Shown: positions 45,080-56,955 of the stretch, one piece after another | Layout: every line of letters starts with the position of its first letter | Position numbering within the stretch: the first letter of the stretch is position 1 | Source: Lithobates sylvaticus | Taxonomy: Eukaryota > Chordata > Amphibia > Anura > Ranidae | DNA: 64,000 bases | Direction of reading: 5' to 3' | Assembly: GCA_028564925.1 (NCBI GenBank) | Contig: CM053031.1 | Span: forward strand, 99,560,888 to 99,624,887 | The notes under the pieces: model-generated | What the model was told of the DNA's origin: nothing | Seen by the model: the letters and a program-made list of their open reading frames with translations, nothing else | Database searches by the model: none | Made by a program: the position numbers and the translations under genes

Positions 45080-46171
45080 CAGATAGCTAAAAAGATCAAT
45101 GCGGTAAAAAGCGGCTAAACACAGCACTAAAATGCGGCAAAACGCTCGTTTTTAAACGCAGGTTTCTGCTTTTTAAAACATGCGTTGAGCAGAGTTTGCA
45201 TCTGCATCTCGTGTGCATGGGGCCTTAAACCTTTTTTGTTAAACTGCCTAGAAACCATAGCTCTGATAAACCGAAAAACTCAGATAAAACGTATTTGGTC
45301 ATTGATCCAGACATGTTTTGGGAGGGGTATAAAATCAGACTCATCTCAATACTTCTGACCTAAGATGAGCACAGAGGGAGGTTTAGGCAAGAAACCAGCA
45401 AGAAACAATCTACATCACTGTCATTCTAAGCTGTCCACAGTAAGATGGTAGCTTTGCAGTGCCATTGATACCAATTGTGAGCATCCCATGAAGACTTTTA
45501 CCTGTTTCATGAAAAGAAGGGGTACTAAATCTCATTATATTATTATGTCACCTTGTCTGGCATGTTACCTTAGAAACAGCCTTATTGTGAGGAACAGAAT
45601 GGAAAATTCCATCCCAAATTAGTCAAGTAGTTTTATTGTAAATTGCTTGTATTGTGGACCTTCAAGGTTTGTGAGGTTTTTTTTCCCTTAATGCTTTTCT
45701 GTTCATCTCTCCCCTGAATAGGATATCAGGCAATCTATTTACTAACACACATTATGTCATTACAGTCATTAGGGATCCATTAGTGGGAGTTAAGGGGCGC
45801 AAAAAATGACTGCCCCATTGCCAAATAACTTTCACTTTGCATTTTTCTTAGTGCACAATTTATCACACCATTAACCTATTCTTTTCAGTGGGATCACATC
45901 CATCTTCTGCTATCTTGCTTGCTTTTGAAAGTGATTTTTGTAGATTTCCTGTTAGCATTTAAGTCTCCAAAATGTATTATTTACTATATATACTGTAAGT
46001 TAAACGTACATTATATCCACTTACATTTTACAGGCGTTGGGAGGGAAGTACTCAGGAAATTTCCATTACTACTCTTAGTCAAAGATATTGGTCTGTTTAA
46101 AAGTTACCAATGCTGATCCAAAAGTTAAAAATGTACCATTAATACTACAAGCATACAGGGTAAAACATATA
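45080..46171. other. Intronic sequence; one MITE fragment
   Basis: About 45085-45230 has AACGCTCGTTTTTAAACGC and ends TGTGCATGGGGCCTTAA, resembling a PIF-type end. The rest is unrecognised intron. Confidence 0.4.
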
Positions 46172-46745
46172 TAGGGGTTGGTTTACTATAAGTAGAGGGT
46201 GCAAAATCTGGTGCAACTCTACAATCAGCTTCCAGGTTTTTTTTTGTCAAAGGTTAATTAACCTCCCTAGCGATAATCCTGAGTCTGGCTTGGGGTGGAA
46301 CTTCAGTACCATAAGTGGTAACCCCGAGCCAGACTCAGGATCGCATTGCAGGATACAGGGGAAGTTACTTACCTTGTCCCCTGGATCCTGCGATGTGTCC
46401 CCGCTGTGTGTGCGAGCTCCTCCTCTATGGAGCGGTGGATGTAAGTGGATTAAAGTGGTGACATGTCCGCTGATATCGGCCGGTATCCGATCCTGTCCTT
46501 GAAATCCAGACGGATGGAGACCCTATTTTCCATCCGTCTGGAGGATCGGGTTCGATGGGATCAGACGAAAAAGGACAGGAGGTCCTTTTTGTTTGATCTC
46601 CCATAGAGGAGAGCGGGGCTCTGACAGGTCCTGTCTCAGCACAGTGAGCAGAGACTGACCTGTCATCTGCCTGCTCAGCGGGGTCAACGGATCGATCCCC
46701 TGCTGAGCAAGCAGAATATGTATAACGGACAAGCCCGATCTGAAC
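46172..46745. repeat. Mosaic of partial MITEs
   Basis: 46172-46257 is the left half of a MITE like 49930-50107 (GGTGCAAAATCTGGTGCAAC, AATCAGCTTCCAGG). At TTAA (46258-46261) begins CCTCCCTAGCGATAATCC, the left end of the piggyBac-like family seen at 1465; it is lost near 46430. From about 46445 to 46745 is a sequence related to the PIF MITE at 32301-32659 (GAGAGCGGGGCTCTGACAGG). Boundaries are uncertain. Confidence 0.5.
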
Positions 46746-46834
46746 ACTAGAGCAGGACTTTGCAGCAACACAGGATGCTAGCAATTTGACAGTAATGTTA
46801 GTTTCTACTCTGTGGACAAATGTTTCTCTTTATA

Positions 46835-47247
46835 GGAGCGGTATAGCCAAAGCTATTTTGGCTATACTTCTCCTGTAGGTCACAGGAGTGCAGTTTGTCC
46901 TGCACTCCTGTGGCCCATTTGTAGCTGACAGTGGGCTTTAGTCACTCAGCCAGTCCGGGCTCTGAAAAGATCCCTACCATATGGTCGGGACCCACCCAGA
47001 TGCCTGGACTGGAACCTGGTTCGGCCTCTCAGTGATCCTCTGAGAGCCTGAGCCAGATACTTCCACCCCCTCTACAGCCCAGCACTCCAGTGCACACTGA
47101 AGGGGTATAGCAGAGGGCCCTGCCCTGCTTAGAGCAGAGGGGTAGAACTGAGCAATCAATAGTGTTAGATCGCTCAGTTCTCACTTCAGAGCCACCTAGG
47201 TGAGCATAAATGTTTTTATTTACATTTTTTATGTCTATGCTTCTCTT
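46835..47247. mobile_element. TTAA-type element with end hairpin
   Basis: The left end has the hairpin GTATAGCCAAAGC / TTTTGGCTATAC and then GGAGTGCAGTTTGTCCTGCA, also palindromic. On the right, AGCATAGACATAAAA is followed by TTAA (47248-47251, read on the minus strand as TTAAAAGAGAAGCATAG). The left TTAA has decayed. Confidence 0.45.
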
Positions 47248-47392
47248 TTAATTACTCAAAATATTAAAGAATAACAGGATCATTTTGGAGTTCTTTTGCC
47301 AATATACAATTATAATGAGCACTTATATCAGGGTTGTCCAACCTTTTGACATTCCTGGGCCGCATTTAAAAAAGAGAAATTGCCTTGGGCCA

Positions 47393-48228
47393 CTAGGGAT
47401 GTGCCAAACACCCCTGTTCAGTTCACAGCAGAACTCCCAAACAGGGGAAATGTTCTAACTCGAACGGCGAACACCATTGAAGTCTATGGGAGCCGAACTG
47501 GAAAAATCAAAAGTGCCCATTTTGAAGGCTTATATGCAAGTAATTGGCTATGTATGGCATTTCTAAAGAAAAAGAAACTAGTCAAATTCTATTTAAAATG
47601 ACTTGCGGTTACAATTGCCACCATCCGTTATTGAAAAAGTAATTGATGTCACATGATGTCAGAAGGGGTGGTGCCACCAGGTGATGTAGCCAGTGGCCCC
47701 GCCCCTTGCCTATATAAGAACTGTCAAAGCAAAGACAGGAGGCCTCCCAGGAGGCGGAGCATTTCTTTCTATTTTTGGTTTGGCGGGTGGCGTGATTGAC
47801 AATGGTTATACATCAAGGGACACTATTTTTAATTTTTTTTTTTTTAATAAAGGACTTGTCAAAAACAGTTTCTTGTGGTTTTTACTTTTTGACACTTTTT
47901 GGGTGAATGAGTAGGGATACGATGTACCCGATACCCATTCACATGGGGAGGCCGGGGCTTCCAGATTCAGATAAGCCCCCTGCCGGCAGACCTTGAAAAC
48001 CACAGTCCAGGGTTGTTGGGAAGAGGCCCTTGTCCCCATCAACATGGGGACAAGGTGCTTTGGTGTGGTGGGGCAGAGCCGCCCCGCCCCCAAAGCCCTC
48101 ACAACCCCATATTGAGGGCATGTGGCCTGGTATGGTTCAGGAGGGGGGAAGCTCGCTCATCCCCTCCCCTTTCCTGACCTGCCAGGCTGCATGCTCGGAT
48201 AAGGGTCTGGTATGGATCCTTATGAGCC
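47393..48228. mobile_element. Dispersed repeat inserted in hAT copy 2 (copy 2 of 43034 family)
   Basis: Starts near CTAGGGATGTGCCAAACACC and ends at about CTGGTATGGATCCTTATGA, where hAT sequence (GCCACACATAAAATACACTA) resumes as in 15129. Contains CAAAAGTGCCCATTTTGAAGG, a TATATAAGAACTGTC stretch and the CCTTGTCCCCATCAACATGG block shared with 43034-43680. Superfamily unknown; no clear duplication. Confidence 0.6.
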
Positions 48229-48395
48229 ACACATAAAATACACTAACAAAAAGGATAGCTGATGAGCAGAAAAAGTCAGGCAGATCACAAGTTAATGATC
48301 ACTGATATAGATAATGTACCTATCTAAGTAAAAAAACATTTTTTTGTAATATTTTTTTATTGTTAAAAGTAAAAGAGGGCAACATAAAACTAGTA

Positions 48396-48656
48396 CTATA
48401 TTTGACACTGTTTTAGATAAACTAACGCATCAATATCTGGTTCGATGGATGGAGTAGCAATTCTCAATGAATTCTCAAGGTGCTCATCAGATATTTTAGT
48501 TGTCACTTTGCCCTTCATGTGCTCACAAATATAGGTGCTGACGAAAACTGATGATATCAATAAGGCGTGAGTTTGATGAGTGGGATATTTTTCTTTGGGA
48601 AGATAAAACTTATTAAAGTCCAGTAAAGAGGCACCATCAATTTTTTCTTCAGCCAC
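48396..48656 (-). pseudogene. hAT transposase C-terminal remnant
   Basis: hAT transposases cut and paste hAT elements in the nucleus, and their C-terminal domain mediates dimerisation. The 86-codon frame ends with STYICEHMKGKVTTKISDEH and LENSLRIATPSIEPDIDALV. 'TYxCE..K...R/KISDEHLENxLRIATxxxxPDIDALV' is the typical end of the hAT group that gave rise to vertebrate genes such as GTF2IRD2 and EPM2AIP1. The usual FS motif after CE is altered, and everything upstream (RNase H-like catalytic domain) is missing, so it is inactive. Confidence 0.75.
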
Positions 48657-48972
48657 ATGTGTTCGCTAAGAGTAAACGCATTTTTTCAAAAAATTCCCCT
48701 AAAAAAATCAACATTTGTAAGTACGTTTACGATTTTGTGTTGGGGCGCATCCATCCATATGATGAGATTTCACTTTACAAAGAATACCCATTCACATGTA
48801 TAGGGAAACAAAAATTTCTTTGCTTGCACATGATTGGATGATGGAAGACAGTAAAGCTTTATCTCATTCACTAAGCTCTGGGGAAAATGCCCCTGCAAAG
48901 TGAATCTATCTATGTTCTTTAGTAAATCAACCTCTATAACCAACTATTTACTGCACAAGTTACACTGTACTA

Positions 48973-49813
48973 CCGTATATACTCGAGTATAAGCCAAATT
49001 TTTCAGCACATTTTTTTGGGCTGAAAGTGCCCCCCTCGGCTTATACTCGAGTCAATCACTTTTCTGCAGCAAAAAAAAAAATTTCTGATCCGGATTTCTG
49101 GGGCCACTTAGTGCTAGTGCTAGGAAACCCAGTGGAACCAACACTACAACATATCCAAATTTGGAGTTCCTAGCAGCAAGTGGCCCCAAGATACGGGGCC
49201 CCAAAGTCGGTTCGGAAAATGTCATTCTCTGCTGCAGAAAAGGGCTTGACATTTTTTGACCCGATTTTGGGGGCTCGAATCTTGGGGCCACTTGGTGATA
49301 GGAACCCCACATTTGGATTTGGGGTTCCTAGCACTAAATGGCCCCGAGATACAGGGCCGCAAAGTCGGGTCAGAAAATTTATTTTCTGTGCAAACCCAGT
49401 GGAGCCAACACTACAACATATCTAAATATGGAGTTCCTAGCACCAAATGGCCCCGAGATACAGGCCCCCAAAGTTGGTCAACTGTGTCCATCTGCAGCAA
49501 TGTAATTTCGGGACCCTTTGGGTCCAGAGGCCCTAATTTTCAGAGACCCCAATTTTGGCTGCAGCTAGGGGGCATCTAGGAACCCTTAACTACCAAGTTT
49601 GAAGTTCAGGGGACCTATGGCTGAAAATGGGCACAGTGAGGCATGCAAATGGGCACAGTGAGGCTGCAAATGGGCATTGCTCTTTTCCACTTACAGTAGC
49701 TGCGCATTTCTCACCCTAGGCTTATACTCGAGTCAATAAGTTTTCCCAGTTTTTGTTGTAAAATTAGGTGCCTCGGCTTATATTCGGGTCGGCTTATACT
49801 CGAGTATATACAG
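48973..49813. mobile_element. DNA element with CTCGAGTATAAGCC ends
   Basis: Ends CCGTATATACTCGAGTATAA and TTATACTCGAGTATATACAG are inverted, each followed by TA (48971-48972 and 49814-49815). Additional subterminal copies of GGCTTATACTCGAGTCAAT occur near both ends (about 49038 and 49721). The interior repeats a block with GGCCCCAAGATACGGGGCCC and GGAGTTCCTAGCA three times. TA junctions suggest Tc1/mariner, but only 2 bp of evidence. Confidence 0.75.
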
Positions 49814-49929
49814 TATTTGTACGATTTTGTCCACAGTTCATGTCCAAATTAGATCACGGCCAAGCTCTTTGTAAGACAAACAAGGTGGTCTATAGCTGGC
49901 CATACACCAGTAGAATTTTTTGAAACAAT

Positions 49930-50107
49930 GGGGGTTACTTACTAAAGCTGGAGAGTGCAAAATCTGGAGCAACTCTGAATAGAAACCAATCAGCTTCCAG
50001 GTTTCATTGCGAAAGCTTAATTGAACAAATTGAGGTTAGAAGCTGATTGGCTATCATCCACAGCTGCACCAGATTCAGAGTGCTCCAGTTTTAGTAAATC
50101 TACCCCC
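49930..50107. mobile_element. MITE with GGGGGTTACTTACTAAA ends
   Basis: Ends GGGGGTTACTTACTAAAGC and TTTTAGTAAATCTACCCCC are inverted; CTGGAG / CTCCAG continues the stem, and AATCAGCTTCCAGG / AGAAGCTGATTGG pair further in. Confidence 0.75.
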
Positions 50108-52851
50108 AGAGTGTATCTGGAACGTTCATTCAATATTTTAAAAGTAAAATGAGGTCAAATTGTCAATTGTTTTCCACTGTAGTGATGGGGAAAATCGAAG
50201 GAGAAAAATATTTCTCAAATAAACAAAAATTGAACCGTTAATGTGGTTTTCATTGTAGCACAATTGTACATATTTTAAGCATGTGCATCCCAAAATTGAA
50301 TGTAAAATTCTGAACATTGCATGACAACCCAACACATTTTTTTAAGGTTTTCCTGCAAAATTTGTCGAGTCTATATTGATACTATTGAATGTTCTGCCAA
50401 ATGATTTTTCTAAATTTCCATATGAATGTTCAAACAAAATTCTACTGGGGTTTGGCCAGTTTTATTATTGAAGCAGGAGATTTCCCTGACAAAATAAGAG
50501 TGTGCTCATTTAGCGGCTTTAAGCCAAAATATTAATACATCCGCACTGCTCAAATGATTATTTTACGCTCTGTTTTTAAAACTGCTCAATAAAGTTTTTG
50601 TTTAAATAAAACAGAGACATCTGCATTTATATTTAAAGTGCCTGTTTCAGTGATTCACATATTTCCCAACAGGGCATAATCTCAATGTTTTTAGCCTCTA
50701 ACGTGACAAGCTTACTCTCTGCGATATGTCATTCTGTCAGCGGATCCACACCAATGACCCTAGATCAAGCGTCACATGACCCAATGTTCAGCTCATAGCC
50801 ATATGATGGGCAGCTTGATTGTCTTTGCCGCATGCAGAGTAGATAATGAAAGGACAGATGAAAGATAATTATGGGCCATAAAGACAGATTTATACAAACT
50901 GCTGGAGCAGCTAATAGAAGGAAACCAGAGAATGAACAGCCTGTGTTTAATGGTTGCCTGACAGTAAGTATTAAACTCAGTTTTGTATTAGAGATTTCAT
51001 GTGCGTTTAAGAGATATCATTTTCCTCGAAGGTGAAACAAGGATACACCATTTTTTAAAAGAAAGCACATGAAAAAGAAAGAGGAAATCAAATGTTTAAT
51101 GACATAGACAGGAATGCTTGAACCTGTAACATGTGTGGATTGGAATGCTTTTAATAAAAGCTTGCAGGCTAAAAAATAGCCTTCAAAAACCTATTTTTCG
51201 GGAATCTTTCAAAGTGTTCTATTTTTCTCCTGAACATCAGTGAAAGCAAACATAGCTGTCCTTTTTTTTTTTTTTTTTTGAAACAATGCCCTGTTTATTG
51301 TATCATGATGTTAAAGGTAAACTCTGTGTAAATTAAAAAATTAAAAATATTTAATACAGTTATATATTAATTAAAAAATCATTCAATGTCTTTTTCAGAC
51401 ATTGAATAGAATAAGTCCTTGAATATGTCCACAAATCAACCTCTCTTATACAGCAGAACTGTATTGGTCTGGGAGAGAGAAGGCAGTACTCTGAGCCAAT
51501 CAGGCTCTGCTTTATATGCTGAAAAGGAATATAATTGCAGAATGAGGAAGGATAGAGAGAAGCTCATGCAGTCTGCCTCTGCTCCTTCATTATCCAATGA
51601 TTAAGCCAGGGGTAGAGAAATGACCAGGCTATATTACTTAACTGCAGTGGAGAAAAACTCAGGTCATCAACATAACTGTTCAGTCTGGCAGAGCTTTGTA
51701 AATTTTTGGACTGGCTAAATAAAGGTAAAATAGCTCCAATATATGTATTTCAGTTTTTTATTAAGCTGTTTTTTCAAGTTCAACTGTAAGAAAAAGAATG
51801 GAACATTAAGTAATAAACTGCCACATCAACTTGTGTAATGGCCATCAAGATAATAACTGCATTTCTAATGGTAAGGACTTGTTCACATCTGCAGCATGCT
51901 CTATCACATGGCCTCCGGAGGGAGAACGAAAGAGGTGTGGGAGAGTTGGTCAGGATGAGCTTCAAAATCTGTGTCAGAACTTACTAGGGCAGAAGCCATT
52001 ACAGATCTAAGAGGTGACAATCAAAGTCACATGGCAGGTAGTTAGAGATCCATGATTCCCAGATACGGTGGAATTTGTGCATGTTGCACTGAAGCGAGAT
52101 GCCAGTTTCTTGTTAAGCATGGGGATTTACTCTCAGTTACAGAGATATAGTTAAATAGCCAGGCCTTCACTATTGCTAGCTTTGCACCGGTAAGGACATG
52201 AGTCATAGGGATCAATTGTGATTTCAACAACCCCCAGGGTTTTTGATTAAGGGGGGGGGGCACATATGGGTTCTTTGGCTTCTCTCCAGGTTTCACATTT
52301 ACCAAAAAGAGTGTATATGGACCTAATATTATTCAATATGTATCGTGGGACCATCACTGAGTATAAACGATATGCAGGAGAGAAAGAGTAAGGGACCTTT
52401 AAGGTACAGAGAAATGTCAAAAAGTACATACAGTATCAAAAAAGTTGAACATTTCTATTTTTATTCGAACAGTCAAAAAATTGTACAAAAATGTCCATAC
52501 AACAAGACTCACACATGATAAAACATCTTAAGTGCTACCCCAGCATGCACATATTCCCCATGTTGCATGTCTATTATTCTAATGAGAACACCATCTTCTA
52601 AAAGTATATTTATAGCATAATTCCAACATTGCTGGAAAGATGAGCAATGGACTACGCATTTCATTGAATATTTTCGACGTCTTCAGGAAAAAATGGTGGG
52701 TAAACAACATAAAGTATAATACAAAAAGAATCTATAAATAATTACAAACATCAGTAATATCTAAAAAATACAGTGCCTTGCCTCTCATGCCTTGTAAATG
52801 CGGATCTATACACTATTGCATATGAATGTGCTTTTATCATGTCTGTAAGTA
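50108..52851. other. Intronic sequence, mostly unrecognised
   Basis: 2.7 kb without exon. About 51311-51790 begins TTAAAGGTAAACTC and has a hairpin at 51381-51409 (CATTCAATGTC / GACATTGAATG), so it may be a TTAA element lacking a recognisable right end. About 51890-52430 looks like an old, untyped repeat. The rest shows nothing. Confidence 0.4.
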
Positions 52852-52855
52852 TTAA

Positions 52856-53280
52856 AGTGGTTGTAAACCCTTACAGACCACTTTCACCTATAGGTAAGCC
52901 TGGATTAAGGCTTACCTGTACGTGCAAGAAATATCTAGATATTTACTATGTCCCCGAATGGTGCCGTCTTCTGCGCATGCGCCGTTGTATTTGGCGCTTG
53001 CACACTCTTGAAAGGGCACGCCGTTTCAAGCTTGGGGTCATGCCATGACTGGTGGCTCCCGCGCGCATGCATGGAGTGCATGTAGTGATGTCACGCAACT
53101 CTGGCCAGTCACAGAGCCAGAGTTCGTGGCCCCGGAAGGAAGGGGGTGAAGAATGGACGCTTCCTGCCAGTGAGGGAATCGAGGACATCGCAGGCTTCGG
53201 TTTCAGGTAAGTGACACATAATGGGTTACTATGCAATGCATGAAATGGGCCACTCAAACAGGCAAGTATAAGCTATTTTT
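52856..53280 (+). mobile_element. TTAA element fragment
   Basis: TTAA at 52852-52855 then AGTGGTTGTAAACCCTTAC, close to the ends of 25223-26061. GGTAAGCCTGGATTAAGGCTTACC forms a hairpin near the left end. The right terminus is not found. Confidence 0.5.
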
Positions 53281-53324
53281 TTTACTGCGGCAGGGTAGCA
53301 TGGGCAGGCTGGATCACGTACATG

Positions 53325-53901
53325 TAGAGCTGCACATTTAATTGTTAAAAAAATTGTGATTCAACCCCCCTCACGATCTTAATACAGCATTTCCCTGATT
53401 CATGTTAAACAAGTGCAGAGCCGTTCTCTGCTCAGAGCTGTCACAAATAAATAAAAAATAAATAAAAAACCCAGACGGCAAATGTTTATCAACAGCGATA
53501 AAGAGAAACAATGTATCTCTTGGTTCTTTTAGATCAACGGAATGAACTTTGGTCTGTAAATGAGGTCAGTTACACTTAAAAACTAAACCTTGTTGCTTAC
53601 AAGTTAAAAATCTGTATTTTTTTTGCTAGAACCTTCAAACATTATATATGTATATTTTTTTTGTAGAGACCCTAGACAAAAAAATGGAGATTGTTGCAAT
53701 ATTTAATGTCACACGATATTTGCGCAGCAGTCTTTAAAAAGCACTTCAATGAATTTAAAAAAACGAAACCATAAAGTTAGCCCAATTTTTTTGTATTATG
53801 TGAAAGATGAAGTTATGCCATGAGAATCTTGAGAAAATCGTGATCTTTATTCTTAGCAAAAAAATTGTGATTCTCATTTTATCCTGAATCGTGCAGCTCT
53901 A
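53325..53901. mobile_element. Element with TAGAGCTGCAC ends (hAT-like)
   Basis: Ends TAGAGCTGCACATT and CGTGCAGCTCTA are inverted over 11 bp. Flanking 8-mers CGTACATG and TGTATATG agree at 6 of 8 positions, so an aged 8-bp duplication is possible. The interior 53600-53830 is related to 3640-3890. Sub-terminal AAATTGTGATTC recurs in opposite orientation to the other arm. Confidence 0.55.
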
Positions 53902-53904
53902 TGT

Positions 53905-54395
53905 ATATGTACGTCATCCAACCTCTTCTGAGTTAAGGGTGCACAGTGTGCCACTCCCACGACCGCTGTGTCCACCAGACACAGTGGATTGCGGCTCCCT
54001 GTACCCAGCTGCTTTGAGCGATCACATGGTCACAATGTTAACAAAGCTGTTATGAATTAATTTTATTCATAACAGCTGAGAATCCTACAGGGATGCTGTG
54101 ATTGGCTCACAGCTACCACACGCACCCTGTACCATGTGATAGCCGTGGGCCATTCACAGCACACAATAGTAAATCACAGCTGTCACTGATACATTAAAAA
54201 ATAAAAATCTTTATATATTGTAAAAAAAATAAAACTTTAAAAAAAAAAACTTCAAAAAAACAAAAACCAGTGGTGATCAAATACACCCAAAAAAAAAATA
54301 TACTGTATACTGTGTGAAAAAAAATATACATTAAATAGTTTGTAGACGCTATAACTTTCACACAAATAAATTAAAACCTTCCGAAGGTCAAGTGG
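53905..54395 (+). mobile_element. TTAA element right part (degenerate)
   Basis: Ends CGAAGGTCAAGTGG before TTAA at 54396-54399 and contains AGTGGTGATCAAATACACCC, the right module of families A and B, with palindromes such as CATAACAGCTG. Left boundary unclear because the preceding element overlaps its expected start. Confidence 0.5.
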
Positions 54396-54414
54396 TTAAT
54401 AAAAAAAAAAAAAT

Positions 54415-54526
54415 ATGCCTTTAGAATCACTTTTAGTAAGATTTGTTAACTTGTTCATTAATAAAAAAAAATGCCTTTAGAATCACTTTTAGTAAGATTT
54501 GTTAACTTGTTCACTAACTGAGCCTG
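54415..54526. repeat. 56-bp tandem duplication
   Basis: ATGCCTTTAGAATCACTTTT starts at 54415 and again at 54471; the units are the same apart from one or two bases and poly(A) length. It begins about 15 bp to the right of a TTAA element end. Confidence 0.85.
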
Positions 54527-54633
54527 GGCAGATTCATTTATCTCTACCAGGGTTGACATAACGATCATTCTCTAATTATGTACAATTTTGGTTTTCTTTG
54601 TTTTGAGCTTTTTTTTTTTTTTGCTTCATTTAA

Positions 54634-55152
54634 AGCGGTTCTGCACACATTTCATTTAGTAAATCTCTTTGCCTTCCAAATCAGGCAAAGAGTACTAAAT
54701 GAAATGTGTTTTTTTTTTTTTTACTTACCTTGTAAATGATGACTTCCTGTCTTCTGTCTCTTCGGGGGTGGGCGGGGTCTGTGCGGGGATCCTCGTCACG
54801 CCGCACTGTCTCCTGGGATCTGGTGTCATTGATCCCAGGAGTCAGTGCGGGCATCTTCCGAAATCGCGAGATTTCGGCCACATCTTCCGAAATCTCGTCA
54901 GATGTCGGCAGATGTGCCGTTACTGCGCACGCGCGAGTAACGGCGGTGCATGCTGGGCCATCTAAAGTGCCTGTGGGGTTTCACATGCCCACAGGCAAGA
55001 TGGACCCCAGCAGACAAGAAGAAGATGAAGAATTTTATCGGAGGAAAACCGGCGGCGATCGAGATGGAAGATGGAACAGGTAAATCCCCCAATTGAGCTA
55101 TATGCCCTTGGCATATAGCCCAAAAAAAAAAAAAAACAAGTGCAGAACCGCT
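54634..55152. mobile_element. TTAA element with perfect 13-bp inverted repeats
   Basis: TTAA at 54630-54633 and 55153-55156; ends AGCGGTTCTGCAC and GTGCAGAACCGCT are perfectly inverted. Inside the left end CATTTCATTTAGTA / TACTAAATGAAATG forms a stem, and near the right end CTATATGCC / GGCATATAG forms another. The interior has repeated TCTTCCGAAAT motifs. Well preserved, so probably recent. Confidence 0.88.
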
Positions 55153-55156
55153 TTAA

Positions 55157-55758
55157 ATTTTAGAGTTTGTTGAAAAAAAAAAAAAAAAACGCTGAACTGT
55201 ATAACAAAGGGATACAAAATAGATGTCTAAACTGTATAGTATGGCAAAATTTGTGCCAAAGTCATGCTTCACTTCTTCCCCGTGATATGCATTGTAAGAT
55301 CTGAAATTACAAGCTCATAATAAGGTTTGTACTGTTTGAAGAATCAAAGTAAACACTGGGCAGGAACTGACTGTCTCACCATTACATTATAATTTTCCAG
55401 CAAGTTAGTCATATGAAATAACTCTCATTAGACATGCTGTAATTTCTTTCTGATTCTTGGGATGCTTGGGAATTATCCTGTCTGGTCAGTTACAATTACA
55501 AGCTACAACAGAATGTGGTTTCAACAGTCAGTGTTTAAGATAATTAATAAGCACTTGGAAGTCTGCACGACTGTGTGTCTGATCAGAAAAAAAAAATCGC
55601 TACTTTCTTTTACTATGCTGTGCGAGTAATGAATTATACAGACAAAACGAAATTTTAAAACAATGGAAAAAAGAAAAAAGCTTAAAAAGCATAATCTACC
55701 TCTAACCACATGGTTGAATTCCCTGCACCCACTACCTACTGAATCATGGGGTTCATAT
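55157..55758. other. Intronic sequence, nothing recognised
   Basis: No element ends or exon recognised. Confidence 0.45.
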
Positions 55759-56375
55759 AAATAAAACATTCATAAAAGTCCAATGAAGATGATCAGTTGA
55801 TAGCATAGAATCCCCACACCAGCTTCTGTGAGGCGTCTCTGATGATGTCAGATTGTGACGAAACGTCACAGAATGAAACGGAGGGACTTGGGGCGCATGA
55901 CGTAAGCACGCGGGGCGTTGCTGCCATCTTTGAATTTTGTTTGTTGTGCCTTTTTAAACTTAATTGCATGTGAGTTTATTACTTAGCATTAAACATCAAC
56001 TTATGATGATAAGATATATTGCACTATGGTACTTTTTGCATCCTTATAAGGTAATACGTGAAGGAACTCAATGATTGTATCACTGGAGGTGCATGTCTTT
56101 TTAGAAGTGTTTGATGAATCTCCCACAGCAAACAGCCATAGATGAGAGGATATCGCTTGGAATCCAGTTGAAGCTTTGATTTATATCTGGCTTTTATTTT
56201 CAACATTGCCTATTTAGACACCTCTAGCACTTGGGGGCCTACTTCCTCCGGTAAGCAGATTTGCTTCATCACTGTGGTGTTAATTGTGTGTGTACATCTA
56301 TCGCACAGAAGCTGGTGTGGGGATTCTACGCTATCAATTAATCATCTTCATTAGACTTTTATAAATGTTTTATTT
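55759..56375. mobile_element. MITE with about 75-bp inverted repeats
   Basis: The two ends are inverted repeats of about 75 bp with roughly 90% identity by eye, sharing AATCCCCACACCAGCTTCTG and AATGAAGATGAT. The left arm is about 55759-55833, the right about 56301-56375. The interior contains TGTGACGAAACGTCACA. No coding content; superfamily and target duplication not determined. Confidence 0.85.
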
Positions 56376-56517
56376 GTAGTTGACCGTATACTTCCTCCAG
56401 CCTCATAACAGAAGGTCAATAACTCCTCACACACCTAGGGATGGGATGTAAACAATGCAGGAGCTTGGGTATTGTACTGACGCACTGATCATGGTTGCAA
56501 TGCTCTGCAGGCATTAA

Positions 56518-56955
56518 AGCAAAGTTCCACCCAAAAGTGGAACCTCCGCTTATCTGCCTCCTCCCCCCCTCCGGTGCCACATTTGGCACCTTTCGGAGGT
56601 AAGGGGGGGGGGCGGGTACCTGTTTTTGACAGGTACCCATCCCCATTTCTGAGAGATCTTACCGCAGAGAGATTGCTCTGAAGTTTGGCCCCGCCTCCTT
56701 CCCCCACCGCCGGGCCATTCAGAAAGCACAGCGCACTTCACACATGTGCACTAGGGAACCAGCTGTTAAGCCAAAAGGCTTCACTGCCGGTTTCCCTTAC
56801 CATGAAAGGCGGTGGCTGCACCCGAGAGCCAATGAAAACATCAGCCGGGGTGCCGACATTGCTGGATTCCAGGACAGGTAAGTGTCCTAATATTAAAAGT
56901 CAGCAGCTACAGTATGTCTTTAAATGTTTTTGTTGGGGGGGGGGGGAACTCCTCT
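56518..56955. mobile_element. TTAA element (GTTCCACCC family)
   Basis: TTAA at 56514-56517 and 56956-56959; ends AGCAAAGTTCCACCC and GGGGGGAACTCCTCT are inverted in outline. GGTACCTGTTTTTGACAGGTACC is a hairpin at about 56616-56639. Related to 26996-27370 and possibly to the 62-bp element at 15196-15257. Confidence 0.75.

Larger units (their letters stand above)
47329..48755 (-). mobile_element. hAT element, copy 2, carrying a large insertion
   Basis: Begins CAGGGTTGTCCAACCTTTTG, matching the left end of 15067-15770, and the two run parallel to about 48755 except for an insertion at 47393-48228 here and a 62-bp insertion there. The right terminus is missing. The minus strand encodes a transposase C-terminal remnant at 48396-48656. 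Confidence 0.75.
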
